From the NCBI GenBank assembly GCA_003260075.1, contig QLIY01000894.1, positions 1-64,000 on the forward strand: a stretch of 64,000 nt of DNA, read 5' to 3'. The position numbers and the translations under genes were made by a program. Below the pieces are notes generated by a model that saw only the letters and a program-made list of their open reading frames with translations, searched no databases and was not told the DNA's origin. Every line of letters starts with the position of its first letter. Position 1 is the first letter of the stretch. Below are positions 12,317 to 24,447 of the stretch, in pieces. This DNA is from Phallusia mammillata (Eukaryota > Chordata > Ascidiacea > Phlebobranchia > Ascidiidae).

Positions 12317-15300
12317 ATGGCTATAAACGTACCAGGCTTGATTTCAATAATCGTGTTTTATCTTTTAATTTTGGGAATTGGAATATGGGCAGCATGGAAA
12401 AAAAGGAAAAGTGGGGTCGAGGACAAAAGTGAGACCATTATGGTCGGAGGACGGGACATTGGACTGTTTGTTGGAAGCTTTACAATGACCGGTAAGACCT
12501 GAATTTAATATTTAAGACCACCAGAGTTAATTACTTAGGGAGATCTTAATCAAAAACACGGGGTTGGGTATAACTGACAACAAACGCCCAATTAACCATG
12601 TATCGCAAAAACATATGCGTTTCGATTTACATTCCAAAACTGGGAAGAACCTAAAAAGTTTTCATGTTTTGAAGCAACATGGGTTGGTGGGGGTTACATC
12701 AACGGTACGGCTGAATACGTCTATACCCCTGGTCTTGGGTTGCTTTGGACGCAAGCACCGATCGGCAACTCCCTCAGTCTCGCCATTGGTGGTTTGTTTT
12801 TTGCCAAGAAAATGCGAAAACAAGTAAGTTCTATCTGAGAGTAGACGTAAATCTAATACGCTTTCGCACTTCAATTCCTGCAAACAGGCTCGTATTATAA
12901 TTGTTTTTTGTGTCTAGCATTGAAAATCAAATATAGATAGATTCCTATGGTTCAGTGTGAAATTCGATATGGTTAATTGGTGTGATTTCAACTCCGAAGC
13001 CAATCTTTCCTGGCATAACCGAAAATGTCAGACAGCCCCTTGAACTTTGCTTGTTAAATACGCAACCTGTCGCCAGAACAAACAGGACTAAGCAGATAAA
13101 CCAAAAGTGGCACAATAAATTTGCAGGGCTACGTGACCATGCTCGATCCATTGCAACGCAAACTTGGAAAAAGAATGGGTGGTCTGCTTTATCTTCCCGC
13201 CCTATTGGGTGAGCTCTTTTGGTCTGCGTCGGTCTTGGCTGCGCTTGGTAAGTATAACGTATATTTCGATGCCTAAAACCATACAAAATCACGATTGGGA
13301 ATTTGTTTGTTTACTGTATGCAAACTCTTAAATGGAACGTTCGTGGTAAAATTTCAGCTTTATCGTGTTTTAGGAGGAACTCTGTCTGTGATCATGGACC
13401 TTGACGTGAGAATTTCAGTCATAGTTTCTGCAGTGATCGCTCTTTTGTACACTTTGATTGGTGGACTTTACTCTGTGGCTTATACAGACGTTGTGCAGCT
13501 CGGTTGCATATTTATTGGTTTGGTGAGTTTTTCTTCCAACTAGCGTGTATTCATGAATATTCATGAAACAACACACTGGTTTTTGTAGTGCACACTATGG
13601 GTGAATATCTTAAAAGGGGTAGATGTAAATTTAAATCCTAACTCCAAATATTTTTCAGTGGATAAGCGTTCCGTTTGCTTTTACCAACCCGGCTGTTGCT
13701 GATATATCCACGACAGCAACTGGTAACACGTCGTGGCTTGGGACCTGGGAAATGGAAAGTACAGGAGTGTGGATAGACTCAATGCTTCTATTGGTAAGAC
13801 TCACAAGCTTAATACGCTTTTTCTTGACGGTGCAACAAAGTTGAGTAGTAGACTATCATTTATGGGCCGTTCTGTATGAAGAGTATATATGAACTACATG
13901 TTTCGTTTTACTACACTGTACATTGTACAGCTTCAACGTCGTTATCGGTTGTTTACCTTCAACGTCGTTATCGGTATTTGTTCACAATAAATGTGGTTTC
14001 TATTTTTAACAGATGTTCGGTGGACTGCCGTGGCAAGTTTACTTTCAACGGGTTCTTTCATCTGACTCTGCAGCACACGCACAGATGTTGTCTTTTATCG
14101 CGGCGTTTGGATGTATCGTGATGGCGATCCCTTCCGTATTAATTGGCGCCATTGCAGCATCGACAGGTAAACCACGTTAATTAGTACCGAAAACAACTCC
14201 CACCACATACCTTCTCACAAATGGTTAAACACAAAAGAGGCGTTTAGACTTAACCAAAGATTGAAAGTAAATCCAAAGACTTGGACATCATGATGGGCTA
14301 CTTAATTTACCTATTGTTATATTGTATAAGTGCCATAAATTGGCTTCAATTTTGCTAGACTGGAATGCGACATCTTATGGGCCCGAATCGCCTTACGAAA
14401 ACAACGAGGCATCCATGATACTCCCTATCGTTCTTCAGTACCTAACACCAGTAGCTGTGTCTTTCGTCGGCCTCGGCGCAGTGTCGGCTGCTGTCATGTC
14501 GTCTGCCGACTCCAGTATTCTTTCTGCGTCCAGCATGTTTACCCGGAACGTATATAAGCTTGCAATAAGACAGAAGGTATATGTTCTTTAATGTTGCATA
14601 GCCTACAGAACTTGATTATCCACCAGTTAAGAGACGAGAAACGTGCTTAAGGCATTATGAAACGAGGAGAACTACAAACACCTATCGCAGCCGATTTTTT
14701 ACTGATGATTTAGTGTTAAAATGAAACACCAATTACAGTTTATAGACCTACTCCTTCTAATGTACTTGCTATAACAGTGCAATATTATTTTCAGCCTTCC
14801 ACTTTTCAGTCATCACCTTGTTGGGTGCATTGGGCCCCACGCAAGGAGAATCAATATTTACGTTTAACATTTCACAACTTAAATCCAGATCATACTTGTT
14901 TTGCGACAGGCGAAAGAAAAAGAAATGGTTTGGGTGATGCGGTTGTCCATTGTCACCCTTGGAGCGCTTGCAACCGTTTTAGCTCTGTCAGTCCAGTCAG
15001 TATATTCCTTGTGGTATCTAAGTTCTGACTTTGTGTACGTCGTTCTTTTTCCACAGGTAAGGTCAAAAAAATCCTTGAATATTGCGTGCAACAAACGTAT
15101 CTATATATATGGCTGTGGTTCCCAACCGGGAAGGAATTTACTTTTTTACATGCGGTTTGTGAATATACACTATAACGTTCTGGGTATATGACCTGTGAAA
15201 TTTATAAAAAACCCAATATTAAATGATCTTTGTAATGTTTACCATCTACGCAGTAGGGACGAATAAAAATGTTTTGAATTGTTAATTGAGGATTTCTTCG

Positions 15301-15847
15301 TAAAAGGTTGGGAACCACTGGTCCAAAGAATCACGAGGCAGAACTCAATACATAATTTAAGATGCGTAGTTTATACTGTAGCATTATTTTGCTCAAATTC
15401 AACAAACATATTAGAAGTATCTTTTGTTGTTACTAGCTGACTTGCGTTATCTACGCTGATCCGAACACTTACGGGTCAATTTGTGCTTTCATAATCGGCA
15501 TCATTCTGCGGCTCGGAGGAGGTGAACCTTTTTTCAACTTGGATGCATTCATTTACTATCCAGGAGGCATATACTTCCCGTACAAGACTTTTTCCATGGC
15601 CGTCTCGTTTGTCACCCTGCTTGTCGTATCCTATATTGTTAAGTTTCTGTTTGTCAGTGGCAGATTGTCACCGCGTTACGATGTTTTCAAATGTAATTTG
15701 GCATTCGGGGGTCGCACAGTGGCCATGGCTGACAAAAAGAAAAAAGACGAAGTGGATTTTAATGACTACGAAAATAGTGAAGTGCAGTCAACAAGCACTG
15801 ATAACCCAGCGTTCCAAACGGATGAATCTATCTCCACTGAATTATAA
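12317..15847 (+). CDS. SLC5A7: High-affinity choline transporter CHT1
   Basis: Complete nine-exon gene: 12317-12491, 12675-12823, 13127-13247, 13374-13522, 13659-13793, 14013-14166, 14359-14576, 14910-15056, 15437-15847. Every intron is GT-AG with consistent phase, giving 552 aa (human about 580). It is a sodium-dependent symporter that loads choline into cholinergic terminals for acetylcholine synthesis. Diagnostic blocks run in order: [13 protein letters not shown] [12 protein letters not shown] and [14 protein letters not shown] (exons 1-2), GYVTMLDP and [15 protein letters not shown] (exon 3), [18 protein letters not shown] (exon 4), [18 protein letters not shown] (exon 6), [18 protein letters not shown] (exon 7), [12 protein letters not shown] (exon 8). 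The charged cytoplasmic tail is shorter than in vertebrates. The product should have about 13 membrane segments. It starts about 1.1 kb from the EFCAB5 start on the opposite strand. Confidence 0.97.
15113..15320. mobile_element. hAT-type MITE in SLC5A7 intron 8
   Basis: Ends CTGTGGTTCCCAACC and GGTTGGGAACCACTG are near-perfect inverted repeats; about 208 bp, non-coding. Shares internal words (TAAATGATCTTTGTA) with the element at 23010-23826. No clear target duplication. Confidence 0.65.
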
Positions 15848-16194
15848 GCTAATTGATCAATTAGTGTGTAGAAAGCTGACTGCGTCAATAATCAAAACGC
15901 ATCAACCCCAATTTAAATATTTTTAATCAGTAACGCAGTTTTTATGGTGTTTTTTAGTTGAATAATATTTCGACTAATTTTGCTCCTGAGTGGACGTTTT
16001 TCATGTCGTGGTTTCGAGAAAATTTTTTTACAGACGAGTCCTAGATCTTGGAAGTATTCCCTGCTACAACGTTTTAGCCTTTGTAAATACCACAGCAGGA
16101 AATCGCTTGGCAAAGAGACATTTATCTACACATTTGATTGCTTTTGCAAGCAAATGTGTATGGGTTTGTGCGGATTCCTGGTTATTTTAAGATT

Positions 16195-16560
16195 CTTGAG
16201 GAAAAACTTAACCAACCCAACTTTACTTAACTTTAAAAGTTTTGTCCGTATTCTTTTTGCATCTTTATTGTCATATAATTACAAAAAAAACAGTAAATAA
16301 GAACAGGAAAAAAACACTTTCAATTTAATCTCATGCTTTGACCATGATATTGTCGTTTAAGGTTAGTTTTTAAACACAACTTTCCAGGGCTGTGGGTGAA
16401 CCGCTGGATCGTTTGAGTTCAAACTTCAGGAGGATCAAATTTGGTTAAATTAGGATTAATAACTAACATGTGTGCAAATTTAAATACATTTAAAGTACTC
16501 TTTTCTGACTAAACGCATTTAACAAACCAGCGTTAGACAGAAACAAATATATTTGAAAAT
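16195..16560. repeat. Dispersed repeat family A, copy 1
   Basis: Shares ordered words with 54400-55230 and 62640-62950: GTGGGTGAACCGCTGG (elsewhere GTGGGTGAACTGCTGG), GGAGGATCAA, TAACATGTGTG and CCAGCGTTAGACAG. Non-coding here, no terminal repeats recognised, class unknown. Confidence 0.5.
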
Positions 16561-16765
16561 GGGTAAATCTTTTTTTGAGGTACAAAAGCTTCCCGTACGT
16601 CATAGAATATACATCGCGCTCTATAAACGACCCCATATTCCTTCTGACCAATGAATATACACTTGACCGCTCACAGCGCTGGGAAATCCCCTCACTCTTG
16701 CCTAAAACCGCGATTTTTGGGAAAAATGGCATTTTTAAGTTAACTTTCGGACAGGCAGGAGCTAA

Positions 16766-17140
16766 AGTAAAGGCGAACCCGAGTCAGCTTAGATAAGGCT
16801 CGAAAAATGACAAAGTGTTTGCGGATTTTTGACTTAGCCGAATTTAACTAAAATCTGCTCGCGGGCCAGCGGCCCTTAATTGCCGGCCAAAACAAAATGG
16901 CGACACCAACCTCGAGTCTTCCCGCGGCCATTCGACATACTAGGCCAGTGGTNAGTAAAGGCGAACCCGAGTCAGCTTAGATAAGGCTCGAAAAATGACA
17001 AAGTGTTTGCGGATTTTTGACTTAGCCGAATTTAACTAAAATCTGCTCGCGGGCCAGCGGCCCTTAATTGCCGGCCAAAACAAAATGGCGACACCAACCT
17101 CGAGTCCTCCCGCGGCCATTCGACATACTAGGCCAGTGGT
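16766..17140. repeat. Direct duplication joined by a single n
   Basis: 16766-16952 and 16954-17140 are the same roughly 187-bp block with about one mismatch, separated by the only ambiguous base in the window (16953). Same geometry as the C/G-joined duplications. Confidence 0.85.
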
Positions 17141-17235
17141 TCTCAACTGGTGGTCCATGGATAGAAATGGAATGGTCCACAACATTGTTTTATTAGGTCG
17201 GTGGTCCATGGCATGTAACGAGTTGAGAACCACAG
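17134..17235. mobile_element. Short hAT MITE
   Basis: Ends CAGTGGTTCTCAACT and AGTTGAGAACCACAG with GGTGGTCCATGG inside. Same family as 32119-32379, shorter. Target duplication not resolvable. Confidence 0.55.
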
Positions 17236-17320
17236 GCCGAGAAGAAAGAATTAATTAACCGGCAATTACAAGTTCAACTAACATTGTTACGATATAAGAA
17301 AACCCTGACATAGTTTAGGC

Positions 17321-17713
17321 CTGTGCTCTTCAAACCAAAGTCTCTCTATCAAAAATGTTTTCTATGGATTTTGCTTCAACCGGTGTGCACGGTGCACCCT
17401 AGGGTGCACCTTAAAATATGCATGGGGCGCACCAGTATGAAAGGTATACAAGGGTGCATCACAAACTTTTAATGAACCATTAATATTTAACTTTCAGGAT
17501 ATTAGAAGAAAGATGTAGGTTTTAACTGACGTATAAACGAACCTCTGTCTAACATTTTCAGTGAAGTTGACGTATTTCTACGTCAAAAGACGTTTTGCGT
17601 GCGGATTGACGTTAATTTATGGCAAAAGCTTTTTTTTCAAAAATGCAGGGTACCCCCCCCCCGTCACAACAACTTTAGGGGTTCACCAAACCAAAAAAGG
17701 TTGAAGAGCAATG
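17321..17713. mobile_element. hAT element with 8-bp target duplication
   Basis: Ends CTGTGCTCTTCAAACC and GGTTGAAGAGCAATG, flanked on both sides by GTTTAGGC (17313-17320 and 17714-17721). Contains a ten-C filler (17653-17662). Non-coding. Confidence 0.75.
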
Positions 17714-17920
17714 GTTTAGGCCACGGTTTATAGTTAATTTAAGTGATTAATATGTCACACTTCCCAACTAAATCTGTGCTTAAACTTAAACACATTTACC
17801 ATTACAATCTTATAACAAAAAAGTGAATACATTAACATTACAGTATTCCGTTAAAACGCAACGCACGACTCACCAGGTTAACAATTTGAAACGACAGACG
17901 CTTCTCCAAATTACGTTTAA

Positions 17921-18131
17921 AAATACCAGGTACCAACAAGCATTTTCCAGCAGACACTTTTGTAAGATGAGTTAATTCGTTTGTGCTTGTGGTGCTCTAG
18001 AAGTTGTAAGTCGGTTGGTGCCCCCCCCCCCAAATACCAGGTACCAACAAGCATTTTCCAGCAGACACTTTTGTAAGATTAGTTAATTCGTTTGTGCTAG
18101 TGGTGCTCTAGAAGTTGTAAGTCGGTTGGTG
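17921..18131. repeat. Duplicated 100-bp block joined by 11 C
   Basis: 17921-18020 and 18032-18131 are near-identical, separated by C at 18021-18031. A few base differences suggest two alleles. Confidence 0.85.
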
Positions 18132-18687
18132 TTTTTCGGGTCAAGTATGGGCTTGGTAGAGCCGGACTTCACAGTTCAAACGCTGCATCACCTTTTCACC
18201 AACTTGGAAGAACACTTGGCTTTCAGTAGCCACCAAGTGACAATGGTTACAAATAGGTCCTTAACTGTAATGGTTGGGATTTCTTTGGCTGCTGAAATGG
18301 TATATCTATGTACTGGATTTAAGTAAAGGTTTCGAATTTATTTTTTACACTGAAAATATAGAAGTAACAGTCTTTTGAGTGCAACAAATGTAATGGCATT
18401 AAAACGACTGACGCAAAAGCATATCCCAAGAGGGGATAGTTGCCTCAAAAAATGTTATGTTTCGGGGGTAAAACTGAACAACAACGAAGTATGACAATCG
18501 TAAACACTGTACACAGGCAGTTTCCAATAAAGGCAACAGTGTAAAAGGGTAAAAAAAGAACACAAAAAATATAGGAAGCAAAAATCGGGTGGTAAGAAAA
18601 CATTAGGTTGCGGTGCATGGATAAAATCTTTACGAGCCAGAGCCCTGTGGAAAACCAATCTCCTCGCAATGCTATCACAGCAGCACA

Positions 18688-21600
18688 TCACTTGTTGGGG
18701 CATCCACGTTTCGTATGACCGATAGTGTGGCAAATGCTACATGTAGGAGGTTTGCGGGATCGTGATGCATTCGATGAACTTTGCAATGTAGCCGTGTGTG
18801 TGCTGCTTTCAGACTTTGAACTGTAGCTGTTCGAGCGAGGGGCGGTTGAAGGCCGCCCAACGGTGCCTGTGTTAAATCATTATCATGTATCATTTTTATT
18901 AATTAGCTGCCGTTCATTTAAGGGACAAAAGTTTAAGAAGTAACATGTTGACAAGACACGCATTACTTATTGTGCAGGAGCATATTTAGCATGGACCATC
19001 TAAAGGGGTTTCACAGATATTAAAAATTACGACTTTGCTTGACTTTCTACTCATTCTTTCCACTGCAAACCACCAGCGATGGCCCAAATACCTTTTGTAT
19101 ACAATCGGCATTCACATACAGCGGTACTCTGGAGAACGCCTGCAGTGTGATCGTGCATGGAGCGAGCTACGAAAAGCTGTCCAGTGGAAACGAAGTAATT
19201 TTATACAAGAAGCCCATGCTCAACCAACGCACAGCTTATTGACCATTAAATTCAATGAGAGAATGTGCCTTACAGTACGAACTGCATTGCCTTCTTTTTT
19301 TGAGGTACCACCGCAAAAATAATCTCAAAGCGGCACCAAAACCTTTGGTTATTTTACCTTGTTGTTGGGCGTCGGCCCATTCGAAGAACCCACACTGCTC
19401 GCCCCTAGGTTTTTCGCAAGTGAAGAACGCACGGCCGTGGTTTGGTCCGTCTTTCTGCACCACCCTTTCCACAGCCACCATATTGCATCTGCACATCACT
19501 GAATTGTTCGCTGACAAACTTCTTTGTGGCCTAAAAAGTTTTGGTATCCAGGTGTTAAACAGCGTAAAAAATGTTGTGACCTTGCTGGGACGAGAAAAAA
19601 TTCAGCAGTTTGTGAAGCCTGGAACATTGAAAAGGGTAAACAATGAAAACTACAGTGCCAGACCTACTTTCAAAAATCTACCAAAATTAAACAAAGACAC
19701 GCCCAATGCTGCATGTAGAAGCCTGTTCAAATGTTTAATTAGAAAAGTATTTCAAAACATACCACTGGGATTGTTGGTTGGTTTGTCGCTGCTCAAGAGG
19801 AGATGTCTCACTCCGAGCACGCACAGGAGGCGGAGCATCAGCCCACGTGAAGAAGTCGCATCCACCATTCTGTTTCGAGCATTTATAAAAATTTCGACCA
19901 GTGTTCGGTCCTTCCTTGCGCACAGTCAGTTTCATTGCTTCGACTCCACAGTTACAGCTTGGAGTGCTCTCATCGTTGGTCGGAGGAGCCCGGCGTTGGT
20001 TTTCCGTCCTTGCTTTTGTTCTGCGCGATCCCCCCCCCCACTATCGTTTTTACGCGACGCTTGTTTCGGACCAAATTTATCGATCTTTTAAGTGACTCCA
20101 GTGTTTATAAACGGGTTTAACCGATGTACCCCCCCCCCCCCCCCGCCGGCCCCACCAAGCAATCCAGGTCCTTGGCCTGATCCACCAGACCCATGAGGCC
20201 TGTGGGACCCAGAGGGTGGACGTGCTCTTGAAGAAGATCTTCCTGCAGAATCTTGTGTCGTGTTGCCGTGGATGTATCTATACATCGAAAGCATAGTATG
20301 GCGTTTGGCAAATAGGGGACAAAGATGTTTCATGGCAAGTGAAGCCACTGAAATTAAATCAATAGTGATGGAACTATAACATCATGCTGAAACCTTGCGG
20401 TTTCGCCGAAAACTTAATTTACTTCTGTAAACCATATTAGATTTCCACAACTGACAACTATCGTTTTTACGCGACGCTTGTTTCGGACCAAATTTATCGA
20501 TCTTGACTCCAGTGTTTATAAACGGGTTAACCGATGTACCTTTCATATCACTGATGATGGCATGAGCATTTGCCGAAACGTTTGAACAATAAACCATGTC
20601 AATTTTACGTTTTTTGTGTCGTTATATTCATCATTAAACTTATAAACAGATCCGTGTATAGTCTTCCAACAACTGGCAAACGTTTAAAAACACTGAAAGA
20701 TAACGGACTATGCACCAAACCATCAATGAAGTTAGGAAGTCCCTATACTGTGTACACTCTTCAAAATACCATTTTTGCACTTCTGTTTAGTTTACAGGGC
20801 AACAGAAAACTGTGATTTTTCACATACCTGATCCCGAGAATGTTGTTCACGTCTTCATCGCAACCTCCAATGCAAATTGGTTCGGAGCAGTCGAAGTAAG
20901 CGGGAAGTACTCCTCGTTCCAGTTTCATTCTGACCCTACAAGATGAAATATGGCTTATTGTAACGCCTTTTTTTATCTGTGTTAAACAGTGTTTCTCTTG
21001 AATCACAGAGACTTATATTCCTTAGTAAACAAATACGTGGAGCAAACAAGTCAATTAAGAAGTTTAACCTGAGCATCACTTAAACAGCTCAAATATCCTC
21101 TGTTACCAATGTTAAACAGTATTCCTTTAGGATTTCTTTTGCAAAAACTCTTACAGTTATTCACAACACAAGTTCAGCTTGTTCTTATTCAAGTAGAAAT
21201 AAAGTACATATTTTCACAAAATCAGTGCATATAGAAAATCCCTTGATCCCCAAAAAATCCCCAAACAAAAGTAGATTTTTTTGCCTTACACCAAGTAAAC
21301 GAGTCATTTTACTTGAACTTGGGCATTATTTTTGTTGTTGTGACACCCTGGACATTAATAAACCCCTATAAATTTGAATTAAATTCATAATGTTGATCGG
21401 ACATATCTGGGGATTTGGACCAAATGCTTGCTGTGTGTAAACCAAATGAAAACATTATCCTACCTATGCACGGGAGGAGGGCGACACCTAGGGCACACAG
21501 ACTCATCGACTGAAACTTCGATTACCGATTTGGGAAGAAACGCTGCTGTGCGACAGTTCGGAAATCCCATACAAGAAACCATGTACCTAAAAGTCAATAT

Positions 21601-24395
21601 GAGTGTAATATATTCTGGACAGGTTAAAATGTTGTATAAGAAGCAACTCGTACCCTCCGTCTCGCTTGCGTTTAATAACCATGTCTTTACCACAGGAAGG
21701 ACAAGGTCGTATTGGTTGGGATGTTTCTGATGGATTGAGGGCGCTAGCTTCGACCTGTGTCCTTCCACCAAAGTAAACTCCTAGAGCCTCGTCTAGTCTA
21801 TAAAAAACAAATACAAAAACACTTAAAAATGAGGGGAAGTTAATTTGTTTAACAGAAAGGGTCGCTTGCGGCATGTTAGTTCAACGTGTTGCTTAATATC
21901 AATTAGATCTGTAAGGAATTCTTAAATGTAAAACGTTGACTTGCTTATCACATTTAAAACACGCAGTATGGAGCAAGGCCATTTAATAGCAGACTTGGAC
22001 CCCCCCCCCCTTTAACAGAAAGGGTCGCTTGCGGCATGTTAGTTCAACGTGTTGCTTAGATTAGATCTGTAAGGAATTCTTAAATGTAAAACGTTGACTG
22101 GCTTATCACATTTAAAACACGCAGTATGGAGCAAGGCCGTTTAATAGCAGACTTGGATAGCTAGATAATTCTAGTTGCCTAATTGGGCAAATTAGAGCAA
22201 AATGGCGGTAATTCTAGTTCTAATTTAATTTAGAATTATCACCCCCCCCCCCTAATTCACAGTTTTCCCAAAAACGCTAGTTTGTCCAACAGCATTTTTG
22301 GACATGTGATACGAGCATGTGTTTCGTATCCAAAGCGCACAAAACCACGTAACTAACAAGACCAAACTTCATCACTGAAACATGTTTTCCAGTAAAATTT
22401 GGCACTGTGACGTACAGTATACCTATACAATTTTGATTTATAAATCGTAAGCACTACCTCGTTGGCTGTTGCGGCATAATATAATCTGGTAATAAAAAGG
22501 AAAACAGTTTGTATGTCAAATGAAAGGAATTATGCGTAAGTTCACTAAGTTAACATAATCAGATTATGAAAACCAGAAGTTTCTATTAATGCGGAAACAG
22601 AGGTAGCAGCGTACATCACGATGGGCGAGTACAATTTCAACTGTCCGCCGATAAAAAAAACGAGCATTACAAAAATTGCTGGTCAAAATAACGCTTTATT
22701 TTCGTGTTGATGCTGCTGAGAACCACTTGACATGACGGCCACATCAGCTCCGTTTGAACGCGTTCTAGACACGCCGAAATATATAGTGTAAACGTCCAAA
22801 TCTTCAAGTTCAAATTTAAAACAAACTAAAGTTGGTTGGCTTAAATCTAATTCTAGTTTGAATTCTAGTTTAATTTCTGGTTCGCGAGAAAATGGTATAA
22901 TTCTAATCTAATTTGAAAAACCGAAAAAAATCTAGTTGTCCAAGTCTGTTTAATAGGGTCGCATTTTTATATTGGTTTTCAAAAGAGGATGAATTTCTCT
23001 CAAGAAAGGAATCTTAACACTCGAGGGAAGGGATTTACTTTAATTTGTTCGTGTGGTTTGTGAAGAGACACATTAGTTTTGGGGCCTATAACCTGTGAAG
23101 TACATAAAATACCCATTTTTAAATGATCTTTGTATGGATTAGCACAGGGGTCGGCAACCCCTGGAACGAGTGCCAAAGTTTTCAGCCCTACATGCACAAA
23201 ACAGATTATCTGGCATGAACCACTATTATTTAGAAAAAAAACGTTGGTACGCCAAGTCATTAACTCATGGAAATAACAAGTAAAACCCCCCCCCCATAGC
23301 AAAACGTGCTTCAGTCTGTTTTCCACATTGTTTTGCAAATAGTATTTTATTGCACAATTTCTTTGTCTGGTGCTGGCAAGTTTGCTGTTTTACTTTCCCC
23401 CCCCCCTGATCTTTGTATGGTTTAGCACAGGGGTCGGCAACCCCTGGCACAAGTGCCAAAGTTTTCAGCCCTACATGCACAAAACACTCTGATTATCTGG
23501 CATGAACCACTATTATTTAGTAAAAACGTTGGCACGCCAAGTCATAAACTCATGAAAATAACAAGTAAATTAGCACGCGTCGCCTAAAAGGTTGCAGACC
23601 CCTGGTTTAGCACTTAAGCTTACTATGTAGTCTTTTGGAAATAAGTGAGAACATATTGAATTGTTAAGTGGAGAATTTATCGAAAAATGTTGCCCCCCCC
23701 CCCCCTAAAAGGTTGCAGACCCCTGGTTTAGCACTTAAGCTTACTATGTAGACTTTTGGAAATAAGTGAGAACATATTGAATTGTTAAGTGGGGAATTTA
23801 TCGAAAAATGATGTGAACCACTGCACTAGAACATACTTCTCAGCATTCTGTACCGCCTCCTGGAAGACAGTCCTATACTTTTCAACATATCGTTGAAGGA
23901 CGTCATCTTTGCGTAACTCCCCGTTGCAGATTCGACCCAAGTCTGCTTCAAGCTCAGCTCGCAGCTCAGGACGTGCCATTTGATACCCAATCATGTTGTA
24001 ACCTACAAAATCACACAGCGCATTTTATCCAACATATAAAACTCTAATTAGGCTCGGCCAGTTGATACTGTATCGGCGCCGTTGCCCGATATCATGTGTT
24101 GTTTTAGCACTCAGTCGATACTTAGGCGGTATCGTACCAAATACCGATATCTTTTACCCCCCCCCCGTTGCAGATTCGACCCAAGTCTGCTTCAAGCTCA
24201 GCTCGCAGCTCAGGCCGTGCCATTTGATAACCAATCATGTTGTAACCTACAAAATCACACAGTGCTTTTTATCCAACATAAATTCTAATTAGGCTCGGCC
24301 AGTTAATACTGTATCGTCGCCGATACCCGATATCATGTGTTGTTTTAGTATTCAGTCGATACTTAGGCGGTATGGTACCAAATACCGAAATCTTT

Positions 24396-24447
<52 letters not shown>

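Larger units (their letters stand above)
15848..18687. other. Intergenic region between SLC5A7 and TOP3A
   Basis: 2.8 kb between convergent genes. It holds the SLC5A7 3' UTR, a dispersed repeat (16195-16560), an n-joined duplication (16766-17140), two hAT elements (17134-17235, 17321-17713) and a C-joined duplication (17921-18131). No gene recognised; the 66-codon frame at 18126 has no splice or family support. Confidence 0.5.

Noticed and set aside
12564..13292. Frames of 76-115 codons around SLC5A7 exons 2-3
   Set aside because: Out of frame with, or antisense to, the well-supported transporter exons.
18126..18326. 66-codon open frame between SLC5A7 and TOP3A
   Set aside because: Begins at the edge of a filler-joined duplication, has no splice partner and no recognisable motif.
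19035..19322. Possible plus-strand exon in the last TOP3A intron (also a second frame ending at 19242)
   Set aside because: Both frames are open, but no partner exon, no family match and no consistent splice context were found.
19255..20091. 278-codon open frame on the plus strand
   Set aside because: It is antisense to the two TOP3A GRF zinc-finger exons, which have clear family matches and splice sites.
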